DNA from: Microbacterium sp. Root166
GTDB taxonomy: Bacteria; Actinomycetota; Actinomycetes; Actinomycetales; Microbacteriaceae
DNA length: 64,000 nucleotides
Direction of reading: 5' to 3'
NCBI RefSeq assembly: GCF_001427145.1
Contig: NZ_LMGL01000002.1
Coordinates: 451,441-515,440, forward strand
Below, piece by piece: positions 28,145 through 36,123 of the stretch. A program made the position numbers and the translations under genes. The number at the start of each line of letters is the position of its first letter. Positions within the stretch are counted from its first letter, which is position 1. Under the pieces are notes generated by a model. The model searched no databases and was not told the origin of the DNA. It saw only the letters and a program-made list of their open reading frames with translations.

Positions 28145-28285
28145 CGTGCACCTCTCCTGGTCGGCACCGGTCACGCTCACCGTAACGCGGACCTGCGTCC
28201 GAAAGCGAGAAGGGGTCTGGCCGGAGCCGCCCGCTCGTCACGCGACACACCCGTTCACGAATGACCGAACTCTGCCGCGCGGGTC

Positions 28286-28291
28286 TAGGCT
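28286..28291 (+). promoter_or_regulatory. -10 element of the HdeD-like gene
   Basis: TAGGCT lies 42 bases before the ATG at 28334; here a true leader with an AGAAAGGA ribosome site is present. Confidence 0.5.
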
Positions 28292-28333
28292 TTAGCCCGC
28301 CCCTCCCAGGAAACTCCCAGAAAGGACACTCGC

Positions 28334-28894
28334 ATGTCCACAGAATCCACGGCCGAATCGGCCGCCGTCAACGGCATCCGCACCGCGCTCGGAATCGGCG
28401 GAGTCCTCGCCGTCCTCGCCGGTATCTTCATCCTGTTCCAGCCGGCCGAAGCCGCGTTCGTGGTGACCATCGTCATCGCGATCTACGCGATCGCCGCCGG
28501 CCTCGTCTACGCCGGTCTCGGCATCTTCTCGAAGAACAAGGGCGGCTGGGCCCGTGTCGGGCACATCGCCCTCGGCATCCTGTTCATCATCGCCGGTGTC
28601 ATCGCGCTGGTGAACCTGCAGCAGGCGACCGCCTGGCTCGCGGTCTTCGTCGCGATCCTCATCGGTATCCTCTGGATCGTCGAAGGAATCGTCTCGCTGT
28701 CGACGCTCGGCGACGCCGCGTCGAAGGTGTGGACGATCATCTTCGCGATCATCAGCATCATCGCCGGTCTCTACCTGGTGTTCTCGCCGTTGTGGGGCGC
28801 CGTCGTCCTGTGGTGGGTGCTCGGCATCGGGCTCATCATCCTCGGCATCGTCAACATCGTCCGCGCGTTCACGTTCGGCCGCAAGACGGTCTGA
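28334..28894 (+). CDS. DUF308/HdeD-family membrane protein
   Basis: 186 residues with six hydrophobic segments arranged as three helical hairpins, for example LGIGGVLAVLAGIFILFQP, FVVTIVIAIYAIAAGLVYAGL and LGIGLIILGIVNIVRAFTFG. The repeated glycine-rich G(I/V)L...G pattern is that of HdeD-like proteins, linked in E. coli to acid stress but functionally unresolved in actinobacteria. An AGAAAGGA ribosome site precedes the ATG and a very strong hairpin follows the stop. Confidence 0.88.
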   Translation: MSTESTAESAAVNGIRTALGIGGVLAVLAGIFILFQPAEAAFVVTIVIAIYAIAAGLVYAGLGIFSKNKGGWARVGHIALGILFIIAGVIALVNLQQATAWLAVFVAILIGILWIVEGIVSLSTLGDAASKVWTIIFAIISIIAGLYLVFSPLWGAVVLWWVLGIGLIILGIVNIVRAFTFGRKTV

Positions 28895-28906
28895 TCGCCT
28901 GACCTA

Positions 28907-28945
28907 CGAAGAAGGGTCCCGGGGATTCCCCGGGACCCTTCTTCG
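28907..28945. terminator. Strong terminator between HdeD-like and S9 peptidase genes
   Basis: Perfect 18-base arms CGAAGAAGGGTCCCGGGG (28907-28924) and complement (28928-28945) around an ATT loop, between convergent genes; it can serve both directions. Confidence 0.85.
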
Positions 28946-28959
28946 TGTGCGCCATGGGC

Positions 28960-30948
28960 TCAACTCACCGGGAGCTTCCGCTGCCACCAGTCGAGCACCG
29001 CGTCGAACCGCTGCACGCGATGCCGGGGCTGCCCGGACCTCGTCAGTTCGTGGTTCTCGCCCGGGAAGACCAGCATCTCGGCCTCAGCGCCGTTGCGCTT
29101 GAGCGCCGCGTAGTAGCGCGTCGCCTGCTCGAGCGGGCAGCGGAAGTCGAGCTCGGAATGGATCACCAGCGTCGGCGTCGTGACCTGATCCACGACGGCC
29201 ATCGGGCTCTGCCGCGCGATGTCCTCGGCCGAGACGCCGACGTACTCGTCGCCGAAGAAGGTGCCGATGTCGCTCGTGCCCTGGAAGCTCACCGGATCGA
29301 GGAAGCCGCGCTCCACGATGGCCCCGGCGAACCGGTGGTCGTGGGCGATGATCCACGCCGTGAGGTAGCCGCCGTACGAGCCGCCCATGATGCCGACGCG
29401 CGCGCCGTCGAGCCGGTCATCCTCCGCCACGGCACCGTCCAGGAAGTCGATGACGTCGGCGAAGTCGAGCGTCCCCATCGCCTGGCGGATGCTGCGTCCG
29501 TGCTCGCGACCGTAGCCTGCCGAGCCGCGCGGGTTGCTGTAGACGACGGCGTAGCCGGCATCGACGAGCACCTGCGTCTCATCGAACAGATGTATGCCGT
29601 ACGACGCATACGGTCCGCCGTGGATCTGGAGGATGACGGGGAACGGCCCCTCCCCTTCCGGCGTCGCGACCCAGCCGTGCACCGGGTAGCCGTCGCGGCC
29701 GGTCACAGTGAGCTCGCGCGGTGCGACGATTCCGGATGCCGCGGCACCGCCTCCGAACGCGGTGAGGGTTCGAGCATCCCCGGCGCCGACGAGGACGAGC
29801 TCGCCGTACGAGTCGGGTCGTGCGACGGCGGCCACGATGCGACCTGCGGCGGCCGCCTGGCCGGCGACCTCGACATCGCCGCCGAGCACTTCGGTCAGCC
29901 GGCCGTCGCGAGACACCCGCACCAGGCGCACCCGACCACGCGTGCGGTTCTGCACCAGGAAGTCGTCGCCGTCGGCCACGATGTGGCTGCCGACCTCGCC
30001 CAGGTCGATGGACTCGGCGTCGGTCAGCCGGCGGGCGCCCGAGCCCTCGATCAGCCACAGGCCCATGCCGGGCGCGATGAAGTCGACGCCCTTCTCCCCC
30101 ACCTCGTGGGCGAGGAGCGCGATCGTGCCGTCACCGGCGACCGCGATCCCGGCGGCGGACAGCCCGGCGTCCACGCCGAGGACCTCACGCTGCCCGGACC
30201 CGTCGACCGAGACGGCGATCACGCGGGTCCGCAGGTCCCTGCGCTCCGCCTCGATCTCGTCGACGCCCGTGAGCACCTCAGCGCCGTCCGCCGTGAACGC
30301 GACGCCGCCGTGCGAGACGGCGCCCTCGGTGAGCTGCCGGGCCTCTGCGGCCACGACCCGCTTCTTCCGCGCGGTCTCGTCCTCCGGGCGCACGGCGGGA
30401 GCGGGCTCGTAGAACGGCTCGGCGTCGGTCTCGGGAGCCGCGACGACGAAGAGGTGCGCGGGCCGGTCGGCGATGTAGCCGAGTCCGTTGGCATGCCAGC
30501 GGATGCCGGTGATGTGCCGCGGCGCCTCGGCCGCGGCATCCAATCCCTCCACGCTTCCGTACCGACCCGCCTCGGGCAGGCGCGCGAGGAAGGCGAGCGA
30601 TCGGCCGTCCGGCGACCAGGCGTACTCCTCGACCCCGAGGGGAGAGTCCGTCGCCTGGACGGCCTCGCCGCCGCGTGGCGGGATCAGCCAGAGCTGCGGC
30701 TTCCCCTTCGCGTCCGCCCGCGTGAACGCGAGCGTCGCACCGTCGGGCGACAGCCGGGGTGCGGCGTCGGACACGCCGCGGGTGAGGCGCACCGGCGTGC
30801 CGTCCGGCAGATCGACGCGCCACAGCTGACCCACCGCGCGGTTCGCGTCCAGATCGGGGCGCGAGGTCGCGAAGACGGCGAACGACCCATCGGGAGCGAT
30901 CGTGGGCCGGCCGACCGAGATGAGCTTGTCGATGTCGCTCGCGCGCAT
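28960..30948 (-). CDS. S9-family serine peptidase (acylaminoacyl/prolyl oligopeptidase type)
   Basis: 662 residues from ATG 30948, which has GGGGGAG 5 bases upstream; a GTG at 30954 overlapping the SDR stop is the alternative. The N-terminal ~400 residues form a beta-propeller with repeated SPDG(A/R) blades (LSPDGATLAF, WSPDGRSLAF). The C-terminal alpha/beta hydrolase has Ser524 in MGGSYGGYLTAW, Asp601 in HSELDFRCP and His633 in ENHELTRSGQPRHR. It should cleave short peptides in the cytoplasm. Coupled to or directly following the SDR gene on the same strand. Confidence 0.94.
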   Translation of the reverse strand: MRASDIDKLISVGRPTIAPDGSFAVFATSRPDLDANRAVGQLWRVDLPDGTPVRLTRGVSDAAPRLSPDGATLAFTRADAKGKPQLWLIPPRGGEAVQATDSPLGVEEYAWSPDGRSLAFLARLPEAGRYGSVEGLDAAAEAPRHITGIRWHANGLGYIADRPAHLFVVAAPETDAEPFYEPAPAVRPEDETARKKRVVAAEARQLTEGAVSHGGVAFTADGAEVLTGVDEIEAERRDLRTRVIAVSVDGSGQREVLGVDAGLSAAGIAVAGDGTIALLAHEVGEKGVDFIAPGMGLWLIEGSGARRLTDAESIDLGEVGSHIVADGDDFLVQNRTRGRVRLVRVSRDGRLTEVLGGDVEVAGQAAAAGRIVAAVARPDSYGELVLVGAGDARTLTAFGGGAAASGIVAPRELTVTGRDGYPVHGWVATPEGEGPFPVILQIHGGPYASYGIHLFDETQVLVDAGYAVVYSNPRGSAGYGREHGRSIRQAMGTLDFADVIDFLDGAVAEDDRLDGARVGIMGGSYGGYLTAWIIAHDHRFAGAIVERGFLDPVSFQGTSDIGTFFGDEYVGVSAEDIARQSPMAVVDQVTTPTLVIHSELDFRCPLEQATRYYAALKRNGAEAEMLVFPGENHELTRSGQPRHRVQRFDAVLDWWQRKLPVS

Positions 30949-30950
30949 CG

Positions 30951-31724
30951 TCACTCCCCCGCGAACGAGCCGGTGTCGCCGATGAGCCGGGTGTTGTCGG
31001 CCGGCACCGGGTCGAGCGCCGCGGCGGCGACCTCGGCCGCGAACTCCGACACGTTGTAGAGCTTGCCTGCATCCTCGCGGCGCGCGGCGATGGCACCCGG
31101 GTTCGCACGCTCGAGCAGCGTCGCCGTGATGGTGCCCTCGATCATGTCGCCCGAGACGACGACGAACTCGACGCCGCGTTCGGCCAGCGCAGGGATCCGC
31201 TCGCGCAGGGCGTCCTCGCCCGCGCGCTTGGACAGCGCGACGGGCTCGTACTCGGGCATCGTCGGCGTCGTGCGGATGAAGTGGGCCTGGTGGCTCGTGA
31301 CGAACACGACGCGCGCGCCCTCCCCGAGCAGCGGCAGGGCGGTCTCGAGGACGTTCACCTGGGCGTCGCGGTTGAGCCGCAGGGCGTAGTCCTCGGCCAT
31401 GCCCGACTCCATGCCGCCGGAGGCGTTGAGCACGAGGATGTCGAGCGTCCCGAAGGTGCGCTGGACCTCGTCGAACATCGCCTGAACCGACGCCGGATCG
31501 GTGAGGTCCGCGCCCACCACGAGCGCCTCGACGCCCAGCTCGCGCAGCTGCGCCGCGAGCTTCTCGGCGCGGGGCGCCTTGTTGCGGAAGTTGATCACGA
31601 CGTTCGCGCCGGCCTCGGCGAGATAGCGCACCGTGTCGGCGCCGATGCCCCGCGAGGAGCCGGTAACGAGGGCGGTCTTGCCGCTCAGAGAGCCGGCGGG
31701 AAGGGGCAGGGAAGTCTCAGTCAC
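30951..31724 (-). CDS. SDR-family oxidoreductase with altered active-site spacing
   Basis: 257 residues from GTG 31724. The cofactor-binding GSSRGIG (22-28), GADLTDP (71-77) and VLNASGG (98-104) match classical SDRs, and Ser144 is in the expected VVFVTSHQ position. The catalytic Tyr159 is present, but the lysine normally four residues later is Ala163; the nearest lysine is Lys166 (YEPVALSK). Either the chemistry differs or the protein has another role. TAGGGT at 31732-31737 on the minus strand is its -10, back to back with the NfeD promoter. Confidence 0.88.
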   Translation of the reverse strand: MTETSLPLPAGSLSGKTALVTGSSRGIGADTVRYLAEAGANVVINFRNKAPRAEKLAAQLRELGVEALVVGADLTDPASVQAMFDEVQRTFGTLDILVLNASGGMESGMAEDYALRLNRDAQVNVLETALPLLGEGARVVFVTSHQAHFIRTTPTMPEYEPVALSKRAGEDALRERIPALAERGVEFVVVSGDMIEGTITATLLERANPGAIAARREDAGKLYNVSEFAAEVAAAALDPVPADNTRLIGDTGSFAGE

Positions 31725-31731
31725 GCCCTCG

Positions 31732-31748
31732 ACCCTACCTGCTAGGTT
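31732..31748. promoter_or_regulatory. Divergent -10 elements for the SDR and NfeD genes
   Basis: On the minus strand TAGGGT (31732-31737) ends 7 bases before the SDR GTG, a leaderless arrangement. On the plus strand TAGGTT (31743-31748) starts a short leader containing AAGGAGG for the NfeD gene. Confidence 0.55.
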
Positions 31749-31769
31749 CGAACCAGAAGGAGGCGCATC

Positions 31770-32258
31770 GTGGACCTCATCCAGACCATCGAGCAGTGGG
31801 CGTGGATCGGGTGGCTCGTTCTGATCCTCGCGTTCCTCGTCATCGAGATGCTGACTCTCGACTTCACCTTCCTGATGCTCAGCATCGGCGGACTCGCGGG
31901 CCTCGGCGCCGACCTGCTGGGCGCTCCGATCTGGCTCCAGGTGATCATCGCCGGCGTCGTCGCCGCCGTGCTGGTGCTCGTGCTGCGGCCGCCGCTGCTG
32001 CGTCGCCTCCGGCGCGGGGAAGACCCGACGCCGTCGAACATCGACGCTCTCATCGACCTGCGCGGCCGCGTGATCTCGACCGTCACCTCGCACGGCGGAC
32101 AGGTCAAGCTCGCCAACGGCGACGTCTGGACCGCCCGCACCGACTCGGGCGAGCTCGAGCCCGGAATGCCCATCCACGTCACCCGCATCGACGGCGCCAC
32201 CGCGGTGGTCAGAGCCAACGATCTCGCAGCCCCTTCCCCGGAGGACACCCGCGCATGA
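31770..32258 (+). CDS. NfeD-family membrane protein
   Basis: 162 residues from GTG 31770. Three hydrophobic segments (WIGWLVLILAFLVIEML, LMLSIGGLAGLGADLL, VIIAGVVAAVLVLVL) precede a soluble C-terminal OB-fold domain (residues ~88-150, with LIDLRGRVIS and LANGDVWTAR). NfeD proteins are found beside SPFH proteins, with which they form membrane complexes. The stop overlaps the downstream SPFH gene by 4 bases, which confirms the pairing. Confidence 0.92.
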   Translation: MDLIQTIEQWAWIGWLVLILAFLVIEMLTLDFTFLMLSIGGLAGLGADLLGAPIWLQVIIAGVVAAVLVLVLRPPLLRRLRRGEDPTPSNIDALIDLRGRVISTVTSHGGQVKLANGDVWTARTDSGELEPGMPIHVTRIDGATAVVRANDLAAPSPEDTRA

Positions 32259-33217
32259 ACGACCTCGGCACCCTGGTCCCGACAGCGATCGCGTGGCTCC
32301 TCGCGATCGCCGTCTTCATCTTCGTGCTGGTGGTGATCGTCCGCTCGATCCGGATCATCCCGCAGGCCAGCGCCGGTGTCGTCGAACGGCTCGGCCGCTA
32401 CCACAAGACCCTCTCGCCCGGCCTGAACCTCCTGGTGCCGTTCATCGACCGCCTGCGGCCGCTCATCGACATGCGCGAGCAGGTCGTGTCGTTCCCCCCG
32501 CAGCCGGTGATCACCGAGGACAACCTGGTCGTCTCCATCGACACCGTCGTCTACTTCCAGGTGACCGATGCGCGGGCCGCCACGTACGAGATCGCCAACT
32601 ACCTCGGCGCCGTCGAGCAGCTCACGACGACGACGCTGCGAAACGTGGTCGGCGGGCTCAACCTCGAAGAGGCGCTGACCAGCCGCGACAACATCAACGG
32701 CCAGCTGCGACTGGTGCTCGACGAGGCGACCGGCAAGTGGGGCATCCGCGTCGGGCGCGTCGAGCTCAAGGCCATCGATCCGCCGCACAGCATCCAGGAC
32801 TCCATGGAGAAGCAGATGCGCGCGGAGCGCGACCGTCGTGCGCTCATCCTGACCGCCGAGGGAACGAAGCAGTCGGCCATCCTCACCGCCGAGGGCCAGC
32901 GACAGGCGGAGATCCTCAAGGCCGAGGGCGACAAGCAGGCGGCCGTGCTTCGCGCGCAGGGCGAGGCCGAGGCGATCGCCACGGTGTTCCAGGCGATCCA
33001 CGCCGGTGACGCCGACGACAAGCTGCTCGCGTACCAGTACCTCCAGACGCTGCCCAAGATCGCCGACAGCGCATCGAGCAAGCTCTGGATCATCCCCAGC
33101 GAGTTCACCGAGGCCCTGAAGGGGCTCAGCGGATCGTTCCTCGGCGGCGCGGTCGACGGTGCCGCCGTGACGCGCGCGCGCGAGTCGCGTCCGGACGCCT
33201 CGCCCACCGCTCCGTGA
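32255..33217 (+). CDS. SPFH/stomatin-like band 7 protein
   Basis: 320 residues from ATG 32255 (overlapping nfeD by ATGA). One N-terminal membrane segment (~8-32), then the SPFH domain (GVVERLGRYHKTLSPGLNLL, VSIDTVVYFQVTDARAATY, TLRNVVGGLNLEEALTSRD), then a coiled-coil region with four imperfect repeats of the type LTAEGxKQ(A/S)AIL, from ~205 to 245. Such proteins form ring-like membrane scaffolds that control membrane proteases and lipid domains. The C-terminal tail is low complexity. Confidence 0.94.
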   Translation: MNDLGTLVPTAIAWLLAIAVFIFVLVVIVRSIRIIPQASAGVVERLGRYHKTLSPGLNLLVPFIDRLRPLIDMREQVVSFPPQPVITEDNLVVSIDTVVYFQVTDARAATYEIANYLGAVEQLTTTTLRNVVGGLNLEEALTSRDNINGQLRLVLDEATGKWGIRVGRVELKAIDPPHSIQDSMEKQMRAERDRRALILTAEGTKQSAILTAEGQRQAEILKAEGDKQAAVLRAQGEAEAIATVFQAIHAGDADDKLLAYQYLQTLPKIADSASSKLWIIPSEFTEALKGLSGSFLGGAVDGAAVTRARESRPDASPTAP

Positions 33218-33990
33218 CGCATCCCTGGTTCGAGGGGGCGCGCACGCCGCGCGTCCTCGCTCACCGGGGGCTCGTGACGGTGGAGGATGCCGCGCACGGC
33301 GTCACTGAGAACTCGTTCGCCGCGGTGGCCGCGGCTCACTCCGCCGGCGCCCAGTACATCGAGTCCGACTGCCATCTCACCAGAGACGGCGTCGTGGTGC
33401 TGTTCCACGACGACGACCTCTCGCGCGTGACCGGCGATCCGCGCCCGGTCGCCGACGTCTCCGCCGCGGAGCTCGAGGAGCTCATGTCGTCACGCGGAGG
33501 GCTCACCACGCTGCAGCAGGCGCTGGAGGCGTTCCCCGACACCCGATTCAACCTCGATGTGAAGGCCGGCGCCGCGGCCGAGCCCGTCGGGCGCGCGGTG
33601 GCGCCGCACGGCGAGCGGGTTCTCCTCACCAGCTTCTCCGACGCCCGCCGTCGGGTCGCGTTGGCCGCCGCGGAGGCGGCGGGCCGCGGCATCCGTCCGG
33701 CGACGTCCGCCGGTTCGAGGACCATCGCACGCGTGCTCGCCGCGGTCTCGGTGGGCTCGGACGTGCTCGTGCGGCGCGCGCTCGCGGGCGTGGACGCGCT
33801 CCAGGTGCCGGAGCGTCAGGGACGCCTCCGCGTCGTGACTCCGCGGCTGATCCGCGCGGCCGCGCGCCACGGTGTCGAGGTGCACGTCTGGACGGTGAAC
33901 GACCCCGCCGACATGCGCCGGCTGATCGCTCTCGGCGTTCACGGCGTCGTCACCGACCGTGCCGATGTGGCGCTGCGCGCACTGGGCTGA
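33214..33990 (+). CDS. Glycerophosphodiester phosphodiesterase
   Basis: 258 residues from GTG 33214, overlapping the SPFH stop by 4 bases. The GDPD TIM barrel has VLAHRG near the N-terminus, ENSFAAVAAAHSAGAQYIESD with the metal-binding Glu and Asp, VVLFHDDDLSRVTG with the catalytic His, and C-terminal HVWTVNDPADMRRLIALGVHGVVTD in two stretches. It should hydrolyse glycerophosphodiesters to glycerol 3-phosphate and an alcohol. No signal peptide is seen. Coupling to the NfeD/SPFH genes suggests a link with membrane lipid turnover. Confidence 0.93.
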   Translation: MTHPWFEGARTPRVLAHRGLVTVEDAAHGVTENSFAAVAAAHSAGAQYIESDCHLTRDGVVVLFHDDDLSRVTGDPRPVADVSAAELEELMSSRGGLTTLQQALEAFPDTRFNLDVKAGAAAEPVGRAVAPHGERVLLTSFSDARRRVALAAAEAAGRGIRPATSAGSRTIARVLAAVSVGSDVLVRRALAGVDALQVPERQGRLRVVTPRLIRAAARHGVEVHVWTVNDPADMRRLIALGVHGVVTDRADVALRALG

Positions 33991-34094
33991 TCGAACTCGT
34001 CGCGCGCCCGCGGAATACGTCATCTCCGCTGTGCATCCACTGTGAAAGGCGTAAGCGCAAGGCCCTTTCGGATGATCCCCACAGGTGGCTTCGT

Positions 34095-34100
34095 TATACC
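34095..34100 (+). promoter_or_regulatory. Possible -10 element of rbpA
   Basis: TATACC, 26 bases before the rbpA ATG, is the best -10 match in the 135-base upstream region. No clear -35 is seen. Confidence 0.35.
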
Positions 34101-34125
34101 TGAACAGCGACGAGAGGACCACAAA

Positions 34126-34509
34126 ATGGCAGACCGCAGCTTGCGCGGCATCCGACTCGGCGCCCAGAGCCTACAGAGCGAAGAGGGCGTCGTTTTCCAT
34201 GACCGTTCACAGCACATCTATTCGTGCACGTCCTGCGGACGTGACACCACGCTGACCTTCGCGGCCGACGCCGAGGTGCCCCCCGCGTGGGAGTGCCGCA
34301 CCTGTGGTGCGGAGGCGCTCCTGCGTGTGGGCGAGGGGACGGCCACGGTCGACCACTCCGGTGACAAGGTCCCGCGTTCCCACTGGGACATGCTGCTCGA
34401 GCGGCGCACGCTGCCCGAGCTCGAGGAGCTCCTCGAGGAGCGCCTCGCGTACGTCCGCTCGCGCCGCGGCGCCGGCGAGGACGTGAGCCTGGACAAGATC
34501 AGCGCCTGA
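34126..34509 (+). CDS. rbpA: RNA polymerase-binding protein RbpA
   Basis: 127 residues from ATG 34126, preceded by GAGGA. RbpA is an actinobacteria-specific factor that binds the principal sigma factor and stabilises the open complex. The N-terminal tail (RSLRGIRLGAQSLQSEEG), a zinc-binding core with Cys34/Cys37 and Cys57/Cys60, a basic linker (KVPRSHWDMLLERR) and the C-terminal sigma-interaction helix (LPELEELLEERLAYVRSRRG) are all present. It matters here because RbpA helps promoters with weak -35 elements, the type that dominates this window. Confidence 0.96.
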   Translation: MADRSLRGIRLGAQSLQSEEGVVFHDRSQHIYSCTSCGRDTTLTFAADAEVPPAWECRTCGAEALLRVGEGTATVDHSGDKVPRSHWDMLLERRTLPELEELLEERLAYVRSRRGAGEDVSLDKISA

Positions 34510-34517
34510 CGCTGACG

Positions 34518-36086
34518 CTATGAGACGCCGGTCCCTTCGGGGGCCGGCGTTTTCGCGTCGCGGCGGCGCATGACCTGGACGCCCAGACCCAGCGCGACGA
34601 GCGCAAGGACGCTCCCCCACCCCAGCAGTGCCTGGATCGCAGGCCCCGCGATGACCGCGGGGGTGAGGCCGGTCCGCAGCTGCACCTCGGTGAGCATGTG
34701 CCCCGCCTCATCCGAAGGGAGCCCATCGATCGTGCTGCCGTCCGGGGCGATGACCTGGCTCGTTCCCACCGTAGAGAGGTTCACCACCGAGCGGCCGGTC
34801 TCGATGGCGCGCATCCGTGCGAAGGCGAGCTGCTGCAGGTTCTCGTCGGTGCCGCGGAAGTCGGCGTTGTTGGTCTGGAACATGTACACCTGAGCGCCGT
34901 CGTGGGCGCCGTCCCAGATGACCGCGTCGTAGATGACGTCGAAGCAGATGGCCAGTCCCACACCGACGCCGTCGAGGTCGAAGTAGGGCGGATTGGTGCC
35001 GGGGGTGTACTCGCGCTGGATGAGTCCGATGAGGTCGGGTGCGAGCGCCTCGAAGAACCACCGGTCCGGAACGTACTCCCCCATCGGCACCGGGTTGGTC
35101 TTGTCGTGCAGCTGGACGGCTCCTTCGCCGGCGACCCAGAGCATCGACGTGTTGAACGTGTCGTCGCCGCGGGTGGTGGCGGCGTTCACGATCAGCGGCG
35201 CGCCGGCACGCTCGGAGAGCGAATCGAGGATGCTCGCGGTGCTCTCGTTCTCGAGGGGGTCGGAGTCGATGCCGCCCTCCGGCCACAGGAGCACGTCGAG
35301 CTCCTCTCCGAGCAGAGGGGCGGATGCCTCCAGCTGGGCGTTCAGCACGGCGTTCCGCGTCCGCTCGTCGAAGTAGCCCGAGGGCCCGTTGCCCTGCGCG
35401 CTGCCGACCCTGAGGGTCCCGGCCGGAGTGGTGGGGAAAGCCGGCACGAGCAGGAGCAGCACAGCCAGGCTCGCGACGGGGATGAGGGTGGCGAGGCGCC
35501 GGAACTCGCCCGCGCGTGCCCACTCGATCGCGGCGGCCGTGAAGGCCACCATCACGAAGCTGAGGCCGGCGACCCCCGTCCACGACGCGAGGTGCGCGAG
35601 CGGGCTCTCCGACTGGCTCATGCCCAGCCGTGCCCACGGGAACCCGGTGTACGGCCAGGAGCCCATGAACAGCTCCCGCGCCGTCCAGAGCCCTGCCACG
35701 AGCAGCGGGAGCCCGATCAGCTGCACCCAGCGCCCGGGGAAGAGGCGCGGCATCCATCGGTATGCGAGCGCCAGCGGAATCGAGCCCGCCGCCATGAAGA
35801 TCGTCTCGAGCCCTGCGAGGGCGAACCAGGGCACGACGCCGAGATACCGCGTGATCCACATGATGTGGATGAGGAAGAAGACCGCGCCGAAGACGAACCC
35901 GACGAGCAGCGCGCCCCACACCGAGCGGCCGATCAGCGCGATGAGCGACAGTGTGACGCCCACGAACGCGAGCGGCCACCACCCCACCGACGGGTAGGCG
36001 AGGTCGAGGATCGCTCCCCCGGCCGCCGAGACGAGCACGGCGGCCCACAACGGCAGGAGCGGGCGCGGCGCGGCGGCGAGAGGCAC
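34518..36086 (-). CDS. lnt: Apolipoprotein N-acyltransferase
   Basis: 522 residues from GTG 36086. About six N-terminal membrane segments precede a nitrilase-like domain (~215-480) and a last membrane helix. The catalytic triad is visible: Glu in LLWPEGGIDSD, Lys in LHDKTNPVPMGEYVPDR and Cys in GLAICFDVIYDA. It would add the third acyl chain to lipoproteins at the membrane. With lgt at 2541 the window encodes both ends of the lipoprotein pathway. TAGGGT at 36093-36098 suggests its own leaderless transcript. Confidence 0.95.
   Translation of the reverse strand: MPLAAAPRPLLPLWAAVLVSAAGGAILDLAYPSVGWWPLAFVGVTLSLIALIGRSVWGALLVGFVFGAVFFLIHIMWITRYLGVVPWFALAGLETIFMAAGSIPLALAYRWMPRLFPGRWVQLIGLPLLVAGLWTARELFMGSWPYTGFPWARLGMSQSESPLAHLASWTGVAGLSFVMVAFTAAAIEWARAGEFRRLATLIPVASLAVLLLLVPAFPTTPAGTLRVGSAQGNGPSGYFDERTRNAVLNAQLEASAPLLGEELDVLLWPEGGIDSDPLENESTASILDSLSERAGAPLIVNAATTRGDDTFNTSMLWVAGEGAVQLHDKTNPVPMGEYVPDRWFFEALAPDLIGLIQREYTPGTNPPYFDLDGVGVGLAICFDVIYDAVIWDGAHDGAQVYMFQTNNADFRGTDENLQQLAFARMRAIETGRSVVNLSTVGTSQVIAPDGSTIDGLPSDEAGHMLTEVQLRTGLTPAVIAGPAIQALLGWGSVLALVALGLGVQVMRRRDAKTPAPEGTGVS
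34525..34550 (+). terminator. Terminator of rbpA, inside the 3' end of lnt
   Basis: 11-base arms ACGCCGGTCCC (34525-34535) and GGGGCCGGCGT (34540-34550) close on a TTCG tetraloop and are followed by TTTTCG. The hairpin lies within the last codons of the convergent lnt gene. Confidence 0.75.
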
Positions 36087-36092
36087 GCTCCC

Positions 36093-36098
36093 ACCCTA
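36093..36098 (-). promoter_or_regulatory. -10 element, leaderless type, lnt
   Basis: TAGGGT on the minus strand ends 6 bases before the GTG at 36086. Confidence 0.55.
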
Positions 36099-36123
36099 AG
36101 CGGCGCTGACTGGGCGGCCGCTG

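Noticed and set aside
34012..34016. GGAAT upstream of rbpA as a SigR/SigH-type -35 element
   Set aside because: No GTT is found 16-20 bases downstream, so the known SigR-type promoter of rbpA in other actinobacteria is not supported here.
34042..34125. Upstream ATG start for rbpA
   Set aside because: The 28 extra residues do not resemble RbpA, whereas ATG 34126 has a ribosome site and gives the normal length.
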